From NCBI RefSeq assembly GCF_029813835.1, contig NZ_JARVKV010000018.1, positions 26,833 to 90,832 on the forward strand: DNA of 64,000 nt, written 5' to 3'. Below are positions 16,603 through 25,812 of the stretch, piece after piece; the stretch's first letter is position 1; each line of letters begins with the position of its first letter. The stretch comes from Streptomyces sp. DH37 (lineage in GTDB: Bacteria; Actinomycetota; Actinomycetes; Streptomycetales; Streptomycetaceae). The notes under the pieces are model-generated. The model saw only the letters and a list, made by a program, of their open reading frames with translations. It ran no database searches and was not told the DNA's origin. A program made the position numbers and the translations under genes.

Positions 16603-18035
16603 CGTCACGGCTCAACTCCCTGCCGCTGCGCTCGCGCCTGGCCCTGCTGGTCGCGCTGGCCGTGGCGGTCGCGGTGGCGGCGTGCTCCCTGGCCGCCTGG
16701 TTCCTGGTGCGGGAGCAGCTCGTCGACTCACTCGACGACGCCCTGCGCGCCAACCGGGTGCCCGACCGCCTCCTGATCGACCTCGTGCAGACCGGCCAGT
16801 GCCGGGCGGTGCCCGAGGAGGAGCGGCAGGAGACGCCCAACCCGTTCGACTCCACCGTGCAGCTCGTGGACCGCAACGGCACGAGCTGCATGGCCTTCGG
16901 CGAGCAGCCCCTGCCGGTCTCCGCCGCCGACGTGGCGGTCGCCCGCGGCGGGCGCGAGGAGGCCCTGCGCACCGTCACCGCGGGCGGCGAGAAGTACCGC
17001 GTGCTGACGACCCCCCTGAGCGGTACGGACGCCGCCGTGAGCGTGGCCCGCCCGATGGCCGAGGTCGACCACAGCCTGGACACCCTCGCCCTCGTCCTCG
17101 GCCTGGTCGCCGCCACCGGCGTGCTCGGCGCGGCGGGCGCCGGCGTCCTGCTCGCGCGCGCCGGCCTGCGCCCGGTGGACCGGCTGACGGACGCGGTGGA
17201 GCACGTCGCCCGCACCGAGGACCTGGCCGTCCGCATCCCCGTCGAGGGCGACGACGAGATCGCCCGCCTGTCGCGCTCCTTCAACGCCATGACCGCCGCC
17301 CTGGCCACCTCCCGCGACCTCCAGCAGCAGCTCATCGCCGACGCCGGGCACGAGCTGCGCACCCCGCTGACCTCCCTGCGCACCAACATCGACCTGCTGG
17401 TGCGCAGCGAGCGGACCGGCCGCCCGCTGCCGCCGGAGGACCGCCGCGAGCTGCTGGAGTCCGTACGCGCCCAGATCGGCGAACTCGCCTCCCTCATCGG
17501 CGACCTCCAGGAGCTGTCCCGGCCCGACGCGGCGCCCGCCGGCGGGCAGGTGGAGGTGGTCGGCCTGCACGAGACGGCCGAGCGGGCCGTGGAACGGGCC
17601 CGGCTGCGCGGCTCGGACATCACCGTCACCCGCGACCTGGCCCCCTGGTACGTACGCGCCGAACCGGCCGCGCTGGAGCGGGCGGTGGTCAACCTGCTGG
17701 ACAACGCGGTGAAGTTCTCCCCGCCCGGCGGAACGGTCGAGGTCGTCCTGGAGGCCGGCACCGGCACCCTGCGCGTGCGCGACCACGGCCCCGGCATCCC
17801 CGAGGACGAACTCCCGTACGTCTTCGACCGCTTCTGGCGCTCCCCGTCCGCCCGCAGCCTCCCCGGCTCGGGCCTGGGCCTGTCCATCGTGGCCCGCACG
17901 GTCCGCCGCAGCGGCGGCGAGATCGCCCTCCGCCCGGCGCCGGGCGGAGGCACGGAGGCCGTCCTGCGCCTCCCGGGCGCCCCGGCGCCACCGCCGGAGA
18001 CGCCCCTTCCGGCCCCGCCGGGGCCTAGGACCTGA
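16599..18035 (+). CDS. Sensor histidine kinase, partner of the preceding response regulator
   Basis: The 478-residue protein has two membrane helices (about 12-34 and 160-185) enclosing an outer sensor region of about 125 residues with two Cys (QCRAVP, SCMAFG). It continues with a HAMP domain, a dimerisation helix with the phospho-His in [13 protein letters not shown], and an ATPase domain ([28 protein letters not shown]). The sensor Cys pair may form a disulfide. It is translationally coupled to the response regulator. Its 3' end overlaps by 11 bases the convergent DUF4180 gene. Confidence 0.93.
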   Translation: MTSRLNSLPLRSRLALLVALAVAVAVAACSLAAWFLVREQLVDSLDDALRANRVPDRLLIDLVQTGQCRAVPEEERQETPNPFDSTVQLVDRNGTSCMAFGEQPLPVSAADVAVARGGREEALRTVTAGGEKYRVLTTPLSGTDAAVSVARPMAEVDHSLDTLALVLGLVAATGVLGAAGAGVLLARAGLRPVDRLTDAVEHVARTEDLAVRIPVEGDDEIARLSRSFNAMTAALATSRDLQQQLIADAGHELRTPLTSLRTNIDLLVRSERTGRPLPPEDRRELLESVRAQIGELASLIGDLQELSRPDAAPAGGQVEVVGLHETAERAVERARLRGSDITVTRDLAPWYVRAEPAALERAVVNLLDNAVKFSPPGGTVEVVLEAGTGTLRVRDHGPGIPEDELPYVFDRFWRSPSARSLPGSGLGLSIVARTVRRSGGEIALRPAPGGGTEAVLRLPGAPAPPPETPLPAPPGPRT

Positions 18036-18384
18036 GCCGTTCCGCCAGCTCCGCCTCGTTCGCGACGAACCAGGTCTGTCGTCCGCGGTCGCACTCGCGC
18101 ACGAAGTCCCGCAGCGACGCGCTGGCGGCCGTACGGGCGGAGACGTCGCCGACGACGGCGAGGCCCAGGCGGTAGTTGGCGAACTTCTGGACGATCTCCC
18201 CGGCGACGCCGGTGCGCAGCCGGAAGAAGTCCTCGTCCAGGCGCCCGGCGGGCACGGCGACCCACCGGGCGCCCTGGTACCCGGCGTCGCCGATCAGGTC
18301 CAGCGCCTCGCGCTCGCCGATGGTCCCGCCCTCGTCGGCGCACATCAGGACGGGGGTGCCGTGGATCGTCCGAAGGGTGGTCAT
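18025..18384 (-). CDS. DUF4180 protein
   Basis: This 119-residue cytoplasmic protein has the DUF4180 pattern: DLIGDAGYQGARWVAVP, LDEDFFRLRTGVAGEIVQKFANY and VRECDRGRQTWFV. Structure predictions of the family suggest a STAS-like alpha/beta fold, but no function is established. The ATG at 18384 is the only good start. Its 3' end overlaps the kinase gene on the other strand by 11 bases. Nothing in the surroundings indicates a pathway. Confidence 0.85.
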   Translation of the reverse strand: MTTLRTIHGTPVLMCADEGGTIGEREALDLIGDAGYQGARWVAVPAGRLDEDFFRLRTGVAGEIVQKFANYRLGLAVVGDVSARTAASASLRDFVRECDRGRQTWFVANEAELAERLRS

Positions 18385-18459
18385 GGGGGTCGAGCCTAGG
18401 CGCGGGGGCGTGCGGCGTCGAAGCGTTTTCCGGCGCCCGGGCGGAACCGCGGACAGGGG

Positions 18460-18533
18460 AACGCCGCCGACCGGCGCGGGCCGGTCGGCGGCGTTGTGGG
18501 GGGCTCCGCGGGCCGGGGGGAGCCGGCCCGCGG
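18460..18533 (-). terminator. Double hairpin downstream of the 5'-nucleotidase
   Basis: A perfect 16-bp stem (18460-18475 with 18480-18495) and an 11-bp stem (18506-18516 with 18523-18533) stand in series 26 bases beyond the stop at 18559. Confidence 0.7.
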
Positions 18534-18558
18534 GGGGAGGGTCATCCGCCGTGGGGGG

Positions 18559-20370
18559 TCACCGGACGACCGTGATCCGGTCCGCCGCCGGGGCGTCGAG
18601 CGGCGCGGCGGCGGAGGAGTTGGCGGTCAGGTAGTCCTGGAGGGCCGCCAGGTCGTCGCCGCCCACCAGCGGGTCGGTGCCCCGCGCCAGCGTCGGGAAG
18701 CCGTCGCCGCCGCCCGCCAGGAAGGAGTTCACCGCGACGCGGTACGAGGCGGACGGGTCGATCGGCTCGCCGTTCAGCCGCACCGAGTCCGCGACGATCC
18801 GGTCCGCGCCGGACCGGGTGAGGTCGAGGGTGTAGGTGAGGCCGGCCGAGACCTGGAGGATCTTCGGGGACGCCGCGTTGGAGCCGCTGACCTGCTCGCG
18901 CAGCACCGTCAGGAGCTGCTCGCCGGTGAGGGTGGTCAGGTTGACGGTGTTGGAGAAGGGCTGGACGGTGAAGCCCTCGGCGTACGTCACCACGCCGTCG
19001 CCCTCGGCGCCGGAGGCCGCGTACACCAGGTCGGCGCGGATGCCGCCGGGGTTCATCAGGGCCAGGTCGGCGCCGGGGTCCAGCTTGCGGGCGTGGGCGA
19101 GCTGCGCGTCGGCGATCAGGTCGCCCAGCGGGGACTCGGGCCTGGTCCGGTCGGCGGCGATGTCCTCGGAGATCCAGCCGATGGGGCGGTTCGCGACGGG
19201 CGCGGCCAGCCCCTTCCAGTAGTCGATCAGCGAGGTGAGGTCGGCCGCCTTCTCCTGGTTGCGGTGGACGACGCGGTTGGTGCCCTCGACCGAGGCGCGC
19301 ACGATGTCGCGGGTGCGGCGGTCGTACTCCATGTTCAGCTCGGTGAAGAGCCGGCCGAAGGAGGCGGCGGAGGTGACCAGGCGGTCCTCGCCCCTGGGGT
19401 CGGGGATGGAGCAGACGTAGGGCTGGTGGGTGTGGCCGGTGATCAGCGCGTCCACGCCCGCGTCCGTCCGCTTCGCGATGTCGACGATCGGGCCGGACAG
19501 CTTGCCGCCGTCCTCGCCGCAGTCGGCGTTGTACGCGGTGGAGGCCGGGGTGCCGCCCTCGTGGACCAGCGCGATGACGGCGTTGACGCCCTTGCGCCTG
19601 AGCTCCTTGGTGTACTTGTCGATGGTCTCGGCCTCGTCGAGGAACTTCAGCCCCTTGACGCCCTCGGCCGAGACGATGTCCGGCGTGCCCTCCAGCGTGA
19701 CGCCGATGAAGCCGACCTTGACGCCCTTCATCTTCTTGACGGTGTAGGGCGCCAGCAGCGGCCTGCCGGTCCTCTCGTCGACGACGTTGGCCGCGAGGAT
19801 CGGGAAGTCGGCGCCCTCGAAGGTGCGGCCCTCGTCGTAGCAGCCGTCCTCGGGGTGGCAGCCGCCCTTCTGGAGGCGCTTCAGCTCGGCCGCGCCCTCG
19901 TCGAACTCGTGGTTGCCGACGCCCACGACGTCCATGCCGAGCGCGTTCATCGCCTCGATGGTGGGCTCGTCGTGGAAGAGGCCCGACAGCAGCGGGCTGG
20001 CGCCCACGATGTCGCCGGGCGCGACGGTGACCGAGTACGGGTGGCCCTCGCGGGCCTCGCGCAGGGAGGTGGCGAGGTACTCGGCGCCGCCGGCGTCGAT
20101 CTGCTCGGTGGTGCCGTCCGGGTGCTGGTGGGTCACACGGCCGGAGGAGCCGGTGGGGGGCTCCAGGTTGCCGTGGAAGTCGTTGATCGCGAGCACCTGG
20201 AGGTCGACGGTGCGGCCGTGGTGCTCGCCGGACGCCTTCCGCGCCCCGGCTTCCGGCGCGTCCTGCGCGGCGGCGGGCACGGCGGCGCCGAGCGCGCCGA
20301 CCGTCAGCAGACCGGCCGCGGCGGCGGTGAGTCTGCGGGAGAGGGGGGACCGCTTGGGCGGAGTGGACAT
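18559..20370 (-). CDS. Secreted 5'-nucleotidase/2',3'-cyclic phosphodiesterase-type phosphatase
   Basis: The 603-residue protein begins with a Sec signal (RRLTAAAAGLLTVGALGA...AAAQDA). The metallophosphatase domain follows (about 50-320), with the metal ligands in INDFHGN, APGDIVGA, GNHEFD and ITGHTHQP. The nucleotidase C-terminal domain (about 370-600) includes NPGGIRADL, FTVQPFSNTVN and NSFLAGGGDGF. It releases phosphate from nucleotides outside the cell. Related genes in Streptomyces are often phosphate-regulated, but I find no clear pair of PHO-box repeats upstream. The promoter region is shared with the divergent mshD. Confidence 0.92.
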   Translation of the reverse strand: MSTPPKRSPLSRRLTAAAAGLLTVGALGAAVPAAAQDAPEAGARKASGEHHGRTVDLQVLAINDFHGNLEPPTGSSGRVTHQHPDGTTEQIDAGGAEYLATSLREAREGHPYSVTVAPGDIVGASPLLSGLFHDEPTIEAMNALGMDVVGVGNHEFDEGAAELKRLQKGGCHPEDGCYDEGRTFEGADFPILAANVVDERTGRPLLAPYTVKKMKGVKVGFIGVTLEGTPDIVSAEGVKGLKFLDEAETIDKYTKELRRKGVNAVIALVHEGGTPASTAYNADCGEDGGKLSGPIVDIAKRTDAGVDALITGHTHQPYVCSIPDPRGEDRLVTSAASFGRLFTELNMEYDRRTRDIVRASVEGTNRVVHRNQEKAADLTSLIDYWKGLAAPVANRPIGWISEDIAADRTRPESPLGDLIADAQLAHARKLDPGADLALMNPGGIRADLVYAASGAEGDGVVTYAEGFTVQPFSNTVNLTTLTGEQLLTVLREQVSGSNAASPKILQVSAGLTYTLDLTRSGADRIVADSVRLNGEPIDPSASYRVAVNSFLAGGGDGFPTLARGTDPLVGGDDLAALQDYLTANSSAAAPLDAPAADRITVVR

Positions 20371-20504
20371 GTTCTGTCCCCTTCTGTTCCCTTGGTGAAG
20401 CCGTGAGTTGGCCTGGTGATGGCCGGTGATGGCGAGGGGCAGCCTAGGTCAACGCGCGTAGCGTGTCATGGTGGAGGAAGTAACCGCCAGGTTTCGATGC
20501 TGCG

Positions 20505-20510
20505 TAGGCT
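20505..20510 (+). promoter_or_regulatory. -10 element of a leaderless mshD promoter
   Basis: TAGGCT ends 7 bases before the ATG at 20518. No Shine-Dalgarno sequence lies in the interval, so a leaderless transcript is likely. Confidence 0.5.
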
Positions 20511-20517
20511 TCTCCCC

Positions 20518-21435
20518 ATGAGCGACGTGGTGGTTGTGGACGAGCTGACGCCCGAGGCCGTACGGGAAGCCCAGGCGCTGATCGACGAGGCCGCCCGGGT
20601 GGACGGCCAGCCCGCCGTCTCCGAGCAGGGCCGCCTCCAGCTGCGCGGCGGGCGCCGCCGGGGCGTGCGGCACCTGTTGCTGTGGGACCGGGGGGAACTG
20701 GTCGGATACGGCCAGTTGGAGGACACCGATCCGGTCGAGGCCCCGGCCGGCGAGTTCGTGGTCCACCCCGACCACCGCCGCGAGGGCCACGGTCTCGCGC
20801 TGGGCCGCGCGCTGCTGGAGGCGTCGGGCCGGCGGCTGCGGGTGTGGGCGCACGGCGGCCACCCGGCCGCGCGGCACCTGGCCCGGATGCTCGGCCTCAC
20901 CCTCTTCCGCGAACTGCGGCAGATGCGGCGCCCCCTGGCCGGCCTGGACCTGCCCGAGCCGGTGCTGCCGCCGGGGGTGCGGCTGAGGACCTTCGTCCCC
21001 GGACAGGACGACGCGGCCTGGCTGGCCGCCAACGCCGCCGCCTTCGCCCACCACCCCGAGCAGGGCGGTATGACCCTGCGCGACCTGGAGGACCGCGAGG
21101 CCGAGCCGTGGTTCGACCCCAAGGGCTTCTTCCTCGCCGTGCGCGGCGGCGAGGGCGGCGGAGAGGGTGAGGAACTGCTCGGCTTCCACTGGACGAAGGT
21201 CCACAGCGCCGAGCAGCTCGGCGAGGTGTACGTCGTCGGCGTCACCCCCGGCGCCCAGGGCGGGGGCCTGGGCAAGGCGCTGACGGTGGTGGGCCTGCGC
21301 TACCTGGCCCGCGACCGCGGCCTGCCGACCGCGATGCTGTACGTGGACGCCGACAACACCGCGGCCGTGAAGGTCTACGAGCGGCTGGGCTTCCGGGTCC
21401 ACGAGGTGGACCTGATGTACCGCACGGAGGGCTGA
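20518..21435 (+). CDS. mshD: Mycothiol synthase (mycothiol acetyltransferase)
   Basis: This 305-residue protein has two GNAT domains. The first (to about 140) has the acetyl-CoA loop HPDHRREGHGLALGRALLEA. The second has HHPEQGGMTLRDLEDREAEPWFDPKGFF and the acetyl-CoA loop GVTPGAQGGGLGKALTVV. The 'PE..G.T..DL..R..E.WFDP.GF' segment is specific to MshD. The enzyme acetylates Cys-GlcN-Ins to give mycothiol. The start is fixed by family alignment and by the leaderless promoter; longer in-frame starts exist but are unlikely. mshA lies 12 kb away in the same window. Confidence 0.95.
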   Translation: MSDVVVVDELTPEAVREAQALIDEAARVDGQPAVSEQGRLQLRGGRRRGVRHLLLWDRGELVGYGQLEDTDPVEAPAGEFVVHPDHRREGHGLALGRALLEASGRRLRVWAHGGHPAARHLARMLGLTLFRELRQMRRPLAGLDLPEPVLPPGVRLRTFVPGQDDAAWLAANAAAFAHHPEQGGMTLRDLEDREAEPWFDPKGFFLAVRGGEGGGEGEELLGFHWTKVHSAEQLGEVYVVGVTPGAQGGGLGKALTVVGLRYLARDRGLPTAMLYVDADNTAAVKVYERLGFRVHEVDLMYRTEG

Positions 21436-21447
21436 ACCGCGCGGGGA

Positions 21448-21466
21448 GACGGCCGATCGGGCCGTC
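21448..21466 (+). terminator. Short hairpin downstream of mshD
   Basis: GACGGCC and GGCCGTC form a 7-bp stem with a 5-base loop, 12 bases after the mshD stop. Confidence 0.35.
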
Positions 21467-21548
21467 ACCGGTCCACCGCACGCCTCCGGCGGAAGACGGG
21501 CCGGGCCGCGGCGTACCCCACGGCCACGCACCCGGCCAGGAGCATCAT
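21465..21548 (-). CDS. Possible 27-residue hydrophobic peptide
   Basis: A frame from ATG 21548 encodes a short hydrophobic stretch (MMLLAGCVAVGYAAA) and a basic tail (RPVFRRRRAVDR). It lies 13 bases downstream of the last DUF397 gene on the same strand. The hydrophobic-plus-basic form is suggestive, but there is no good ribosome site. It may be the end of a lost membrane protein. Confidence 0.2.
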   Translation of the reverse strand: MMLLAGCVAVGYAAARPVFRRRRAVDR

Positions 21549-21561
21549 CCGGACGGCCCCG

Positions 21562-21768
21562 TCAGCGTCCGGCCGTGTAGGCCGTGAAGCCGCTCCACGC
21601 GTGCGGTGAGAACGCCAGGCGCGGGCCCTGCGCGTCCTTGGAGTCGCGGACGTGGACGGTGCCGGGGGTGGCGGCGACCTCGACGCACGCAGGGCCGTCG
21701 TTGGTGCTGTGGCTGCTCTTGATCCACTCCAGCGCGGAACCGTCTCCGGCCGAGAGCGTGAGGGTCAT
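21562..21768 (-). CDS. DUF397 protein, tandem copy 1 (most diverged C-terminus)
   Basis: The 68-residue protein shares its first 26 residues (LEWIKSSHSTNDGP in the middle) with copy 2 and then diverges. It reads SKDAQGPRLAFSPHAWSGFTAY where copies 2 and 3 have SKDTQGPRLAFAPGAWTDFMTY. The DUF397 core (W.KSSHS, CVEVA, V.VRDSKD) is intact. It is the promoter-distal gene of the regulator-DUF397 set. The patchy identity to copy 2 suggests duplication followed by gene conversion. Function is not established for the family beyond its association with XRE/DUF5753 regulators. Confidence 0.9.
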   Translation of the reverse strand: MTLTLSAGDGSALEWIKSSHSTNDGPACVEVAATPGTVHVRDSKDAQGPRLAFSPHAWSGFTAYTAGR

Positions 21769-21801
21769 GTGATCTCTCCCAGCGGTTCCTCTGGGGCGGG
21801 G

Positions 21802-22008
21802 TCAGCGCCCCGCGGTGTACGTCATGAAGTCGGTCCACGCACCCGGCGCGAAGGCGAGACGGGGGCCTTGGGTGTCCTTGGAGTCGCGGACGTGGACGGT
21901 GCCGGGGGTGGCGGCGACCTCGACGCAGTCGGGGCCGTCGTTGGTGCTGTGGCTGCTCTTGATCCACTCCAGCGCGGAACCGTCTCCGGCCGAGAGCGTG
22001 AGGGTCAT
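21802..22008 (-). CDS. DUF397 protein, tandem copy 2
   Basis: The 68-residue protein is nearly identical to copy 3. The differences are in the first few residues (LTLSAG against LKPSTG) and one Ser/Thr change in KSSHS(T/S)NDG. All motif residues of the family are present. It starts 33 bases after the stop of copy 3, and that spacer is itself part of the 240-bp repeat. There is no independent promoter in the spacer, so it should be read from the regulator's promoter. Confidence 0.92.
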   Translation of the reverse strand: MTLTLSAGDGSALEWIKSSHSTNDGPDCVEVAATPGTVHVRDSKDTQGPRLAFAPGAWTDFMTYTAGR

Positions 22009-22041
22009 GTGATCTCTCCCAGCGGTTCCTCTGGGGCGGGG

Positions 22042-22248
22042 TCAGCGCCCCGCGGTGTACGTCATGAAGTCGGTCCACGCACCCGGCGCGAAGGCGAGAC
22101 GGGGGCCTTGGGTGTCCTTGGAGTCGCGGACGTGGACGGTGCCGGGGGTGGCGGCGACCTCGACGCAGTCGGGGCCGTCGTTGCTGCTGTGGCTGCTCTT
22201 GATCCACTCCAGCGCGGAACCGTCTCCGGTCGAGGGCTTGAGCGTCAT
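22042..22248 (-). CDS. DUF397 protein, tandem copy 3 (adjacent to the regulator)
   Basis: The 68-residue DUF397 protein has its ATG overlapping the regulator's stop (ATGA at 22245-22248), so translation is coupled. This is the standard arrangement of the DUF5753 regulator followed by one DUF397 gene, and it makes this copy the probable founder of the tandem set. Residues KSSHSSNDGPDCVEVA and VHVRDSKDTQGPRLAF form the family core. Confidence 0.93.
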   Translation of the reverse strand: MTLKPSTGDGSALEWIKSSHSSNDGPDCVEVAATPGTVHVRDSKDTQGPRLAFAPGAWTDFMTYTAGR

Positions 22249-23132
22249 GTGATCTCTCCCAGCAGTTTCTCGATGAAGGCCAGCGACTCTCGTGGGTTGA
22301 GAGCCTGCGCTCGGATCATCCCGTACCGCATCTCAAGAATCTGGACCTCTCTGGGATCCGAGACCAGACGACTGGTGAGCTGGGCTTCCGAGTAACCCAC
22401 CGTCGTACCGTCCTTGATCTTCAGCACGCGAAGTTCGCCGGCCATCCCTGCGTGCTTTCCGCGGTCCGTCGGCATCACCTGGATCTCGACGTTTCGCAAC
22501 CGGCCGACGTCCAGCAGGTGTTCGAGCTGGCGGCGCAGCACCATTCTGCCTCCGATCGGCCTCCGGAGTGTCACCTCTTCCTGGACAAAAGTCAGCAGGG
22601 GAGCGGGTCGGCGTCCGAAGATCTCCTGTCGCGCCATCCGCGCGGCTACCTGCCGCTCGATCTCGTCCTCGCCGTACGGCGGGAGCCGCATCTCGAACAG
22701 AGCCCGTGTGTACTCCTCGGTCTGCAGCAGACCGTGCATGTTGTGGTTGGCGTACGCGCCCAGCTCCACGGCCTCGGCCTCCAGCTTGGCCAGGTCCCGC
22801 ACCTTCTTCGGGTACCGGGCCTCCTGCACGTCCTTCTTCATCGCCGCGAGCTTGCCGCCCGCGCCGAGCACCCGGTCCGCCTTCTCCAGGAACTCCGGGT
22901 GCGGCAGGCGCTTGGCGCGCTCGACCGCCGAGACCATGCCCAGGCTGTAGCCGATGGCCTCGCCCAGCTCGGCCTGCGTCAGCCCGGCCGCCTCCCGCCA
23001 CAGCTTGATCTGCCGACCGGCGGCCTTCACCACCGGGCCGTACTCGTCGTCCCAGTCCTCCTCCCAGGACGCGCCGTCCGCGCCGTCCGTGGTGTGGTCC
23101 GAGCGGTCCCTGCCGCCGCTGTCCGTGCTCAT
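22245..23132 (-). CDS. XRE-family regulator with DUF5753 domain
   Basis: The 295-residue protein has an acidic N-terminal tail of about 35 residues. An XRE HTH follows at about 40-95 (QIKLWREAAGLTQAELGEAI, SLGMVSAVERAKRLPHPEFL), then DUF5753 to the end (LEAEAVELGAYANHNMHGLLQTEEYTRAL and VTLRRPIGG). Such regulators pair with DUF397 proteins and influence antibiotic production and differentiation in some Streptomyces. ATG 23132 has a very strong ribosome site (GGAGGGGG). Upstream lies a cluster of ATCAC/GTGAT half-sites that may be its operator. Confidence 0.93.
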   Translation of the reverse strand: MSTDSGGRDRSDHTTDGADGASWEEDWDDEYGPVVKAAGRQIKLWREAAGLTQAELGEAIGYSLGMVSAVERAKRLPHPEFLEKADRVLGAGGKLAAMKKDVQEARYPKKVRDLAKLEAEAVELGAYANHNMHGLLQTEEYTRALFEMRLPPYGEDEIERQVAARMARQEIFGRRPAPLLTFVQEEVTLRRPIGGRMVLRRQLEHLLDVGRLRNVEIQVMPTDRGKHAGMAGELRVLKIKDGTTVGYSEAQLTSRLVSDPREVQILEMRYGMIRAQALNPRESLAFIEKLLGEIT

Positions 23133-23292
23133 GCGCACCAACCCCCTCCGCAGTCCCTCCGTAGCCCTTCCGTCACGCCCGTGCCCAACGGCGCCCGGCC
23201 CCGGCCCGTCACCCCGTACAGGCCGCACAGACCCGGCCCGCGACTCCACAGCGGCCGGTGGTCGATGCCCGGACGCCGCTGTCGGCCACACT

Positions 23293-23338
23293 AGTGACAG
23301 ATCGATCACTCTGGGTGATGGAGGTTCGAAAATCACCC
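23293..23338. promoter_or_regulatory. Cluster of ATCAC/GTGAT inverted repeats (candidate operator)
   Basis: Three perfect inverted repeats interlock here: AGTGA-8-TCACT (23293-23310), ATCAC-5-GTGAT (23305-23319) and GGGTGAT-12-ATCACCC (23313-23338). They lie in a locally A/T-richer patch about 160 bases upstream of the regulator gene. The rest of the 466-base gap (23133-23598) shows no gene; only a weak single GTTCGCC unit precedes ppk. Confidence 0.5.
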
Positions 23339-23598
23339 GAACAGGAAATTCCGTTCCGTTCCGGCGGCATTCGCCGCCCGCCGCCGCGCCGGTTCGCCGG
23401 AGTGAATCGGTCCGGTGCCGGGCACCCGCGCGAAGTGCGGGGATCGCCTGACAGCCATGTCGACTTAACCGGCGATTCAAACTCGCTTGCGAGCATCGCG
23501 GAATGCAGCCCGCCGTCCCGAACGAGCAGAGCCGGGGATCGGACCCGGCACCGTTCGCCGGAGCGCCGGTGATCCGCGCGTCGCGGAACAATGGAGGC

Positions 23599-25812
23599 AT
23601 GAGCCAGTCAGCGCAGCCCTCCGTCGGTTTCATCGCCGCCTCGCGCCCGCACGCCATGACCACCCCGGGTCACGCGCTCGAGCCCGACCTCGACACCGAT
23701 CCGGACGCCTACCGGGACGGCGAGGGCCCCGAGGGGGAGGGTGACGCGCTGCCGCAGGGACGTTTCCTCGACCGGGAGCGCAGCTGGCTCGCCTTCAACG
23801 AGCGGGTGCTGGAGCTGGCCGAGGACCCCACCACGCCGCTGCTGGAGCGGGCCAACTTCCTGGCGATCTTCGCCAGCAACCTCGACGAGTTCTTCATGGT
23901 GCGCGTCGCCGGCCTCAAGCGCCGCATCGCCACCGGCGTGGCCACCCGCTCCGCCTCCGGCCTCCAGCCGCGCGAGGTGCTGGACCTGATCTGGACCCGC
24001 TCGCGCGAGCTCATGGCCCGGCACGCCGCCTGCTTCCAGCAGGACGTCCTGCCCACCCTGGCCGACGAGGGCATACACCTCATCCGCTGGCCGGAGCTGA
24101 CCGAGAAGGAGCAGGCCCGCCTGTTCACCCTCTTCCGGCAGCAGATCTACCCCGTGCTGACGCCGCTGGCGGTGGACCCGGCGCACCCCTTCCCGTACAT
24201 CTCCGGGCTGTCGCTGAACCTGGCCGTGGTGGTGCGCAACCCGGTCAGCGGGCACCACCACTTCGCGCGGGTGAAGGTGCCGCCGCTGCTCTCCCGCTTC
24301 CTGGAGGCCTCCCCGCAGCGCTACGTCCCCATCGAGGACGTGATCGCCGCCCATCTGGAGGAGCTGTTCCCCGGGATGGAGGTCCTCGCCCACCACATGT
24401 TCCGGGTCACCCGCAACGAGGACCTGGAGGTCGAGGAGGACGACGCCGAGAACCTGCTGATGGCGCTGGAGAAGGAGCTGATGCGGCGCCGCTTCGGGCC
24501 CCCGGTGCGCCTGGAGGTCGAGGAGTCCATCGACCCGTACGTGCTGGACCTGCTGGTGCGCGAGCTGAAGGTCTCCGAGTCCGAGGTCTACCCGCTGCCC
24601 GGTCCGCTGGACCTCACCGGGCTGTTCGGGATCGCCGCGCTGGACAAGCCGGAGCTGAAGTACCGCAAGTTCGTCGCCGGCACCCACCGCGACCTGGCCG
24701 AGGTCGAGTCGGCCTCCGCGCCCGACGTCTTCGGGGCGCTGCGCGAGCGCGACGTGCTGCTGCACCACCCGTACGACTCCTTCTCCACCTCCGTGCAGCG
24801 CTTCCTGGAGCAGGCCGCCGCCGACCCGGACGTGCTGGCGATCAAGCAGACGCTGTACCGGACCTCCGGCGACTCCCCGATCGTGGACGCGCTGATAGAC
24901 GCGGCCGAGTCCGGCAAGCAGGTCCTGGTGCTGGTGGAGATCAAGGCCCGCTTCGACGAGCAGGCCAACATCAAGTGGGCGCGGAAGCTGGAGGAGGCCG
25001 GCTGCCACGTCGTCTACGGCCTGGTGGGGCTCAAGACGCACTGCAAGCTGTCGCTGGTGGTGCGGCAGGAGGGCGAGACGCTGCGCCGCTACAGCCACGT
25101 CGGCACCGGCAACTACCACCCCAAGACCGCCCGCCTCTACGAGGACCTGGGCCTGCTCACCGCCGACCCGCAGGTCGGGGCCGATCTGTCCGACCTGTTC
25201 AACCGGCTCTCGGGCTACTCGCGCCGCACCACCTACCGCCGTCTGCTGGTCGCGCCCAGCTCGCTGCGCGACGGGCTGGTCCAGCGGATCAACCGCGAGA
25301 TCACCCACCACCGGGGCGGCCGTCCGGCGTACGTGCGGATCAAGGTCAACTCGATGGTCGACGAGACGGTCATCGACGCCCTCTACCGGGCCTCCCGGGC
25401 CGGAGTGCCCGTCGACGTGTGGGTGCGCGGCATCTGCGCGGTGCGGCCGGGGGTGCCGGGGCTGTCGGAGAACATCCGGGTGCGCAGCGTGCTGGGGCGC
25501 TTCCTGGAGCACTCCCGGGTCTTCGCCTTCGGCAACGGGGGCGATCCGGAGGTGTGGATCGGCAGCGCCGACATGATGCACCGCAACCTCGACCGGCGCA
25601 TAGAGGCGCTGGTACGGGTCACCGACCCCGGCCACCGGGCCGCCCTCAACCGGCTGCTGGAGACCGGCATGGCGGACACCACCGCCTCCTGGCACCTCGG
25701 CCCGGACGGCGAGTGGACGCGCCACGCCACCGACGCCGAGGGCCGGCCCCTGCGGAACGTCCAGGAAATGCTCATCGACGCCCGGAGGCGCCGACGTGGT
25801 CCAGCCACATGA
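23599..25812 (+). CDS. ppk: Polyphosphate kinase 1
   Basis: The 737-residue protein has all PPK1 domains. The N domain has [21 protein letters not shown] and [14 protein letters not shown]. The catalytic domains have [44 protein letters not shown], the autophosphorylated His region [19 protein letters not shown] and [15 protein letters not shown]. It makes polyphosphate from ATP and, in reverse, ATP from polyphosphate. It is the first gene of a coupled set with CHAD and Nudix genes, a common polyphosphate group. I choose ATG 23599; the extra 30 residues before FLDRERSW are variable in the family. Confidence 0.96.
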   Translation: MSQSAQPSVGFIAASRPHAMTTPGHALEPDLDTDPDAYRDGEGPEGEGDALPQGRFLDRERSWLAFNERVLELAEDPTTPLLERANFLAIFASNLDEFFMVRVAGLKRRIATGVATRSASGLQPREVLDLIWTRSRELMARHAACFQQDVLPTLADEGIHLIRWPELTEKEQARLFTLFRQQIYPVLTPLAVDPAHPFPYISGLSLNLAVVVRNPVSGHHHFARVKVPPLLSRFLEASPQRYVPIEDVIAAHLEELFPGMEVLAHHMFRVTRNEDLEVEEDDAENLLMALEKELMRRRFGPPVRLEVEESIDPYVLDLLVRELKVSESEVYPLPGPLDLTGLFGIAALDKPELKYRKFVAGTHRDLAEVESASAPDVFGALRERDVLLHHPYDSFSTSVQRFLEQAAADPDVLAIKQTLYRTSGDSPIVDALIDAAESGKQVLVLVEIKARFDEQANIKWARKLEEAGCHVVYGLVGLKTHCKLSLVVRQEGETLRRYSHVGTGNYHPKTARLYEDLGLLTADPQVGADLSDLFNRLSGYSRRTTYRRLLVAPSSLRDGLVQRINREITHHRGGRPAYVRIKVNSMVDETVIDALYRASRAGVPVDVWVRGICAVRPGVPGLSENIRVRSVLGRFLEHSRVFAFGNGGDPEVWIGSADMMHRNLDRRIEALVRVTDPGHRAALNRLLETGMADTTASWHLGPDGEWTRHATDAEGRPLRNVQEMLIDARRRRRGPAT

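Larger units (their letters stand above)
21541..22260 (-). repeat. Three tandem 240-bp repeats, each carrying a DUF397 gene
   Basis: Units are 21541-21780, 21781-22020 and 22021-22260. By eye, units two and three differ at about five positions in 240. Units one and two are nearly identical over their last 100 to 140 bases (the 5' halves of the genes) and differ in the rest. Each unit ends with the same GATCTCTCCC-type stretch, which is also the junction with the regulator gene. Confidence 0.9.

Noticed and set aside
21541..22260. Tandem repeats as a possible mobile element
   Set aside because: No terminal inverted repeats, transposase or target duplication; the repeats are three DUF397 genes.
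23385..23565. GTTCGCC units before ppk as PHO boxes
   Set aside because: Each is single; no second unit lies 11 bases away.
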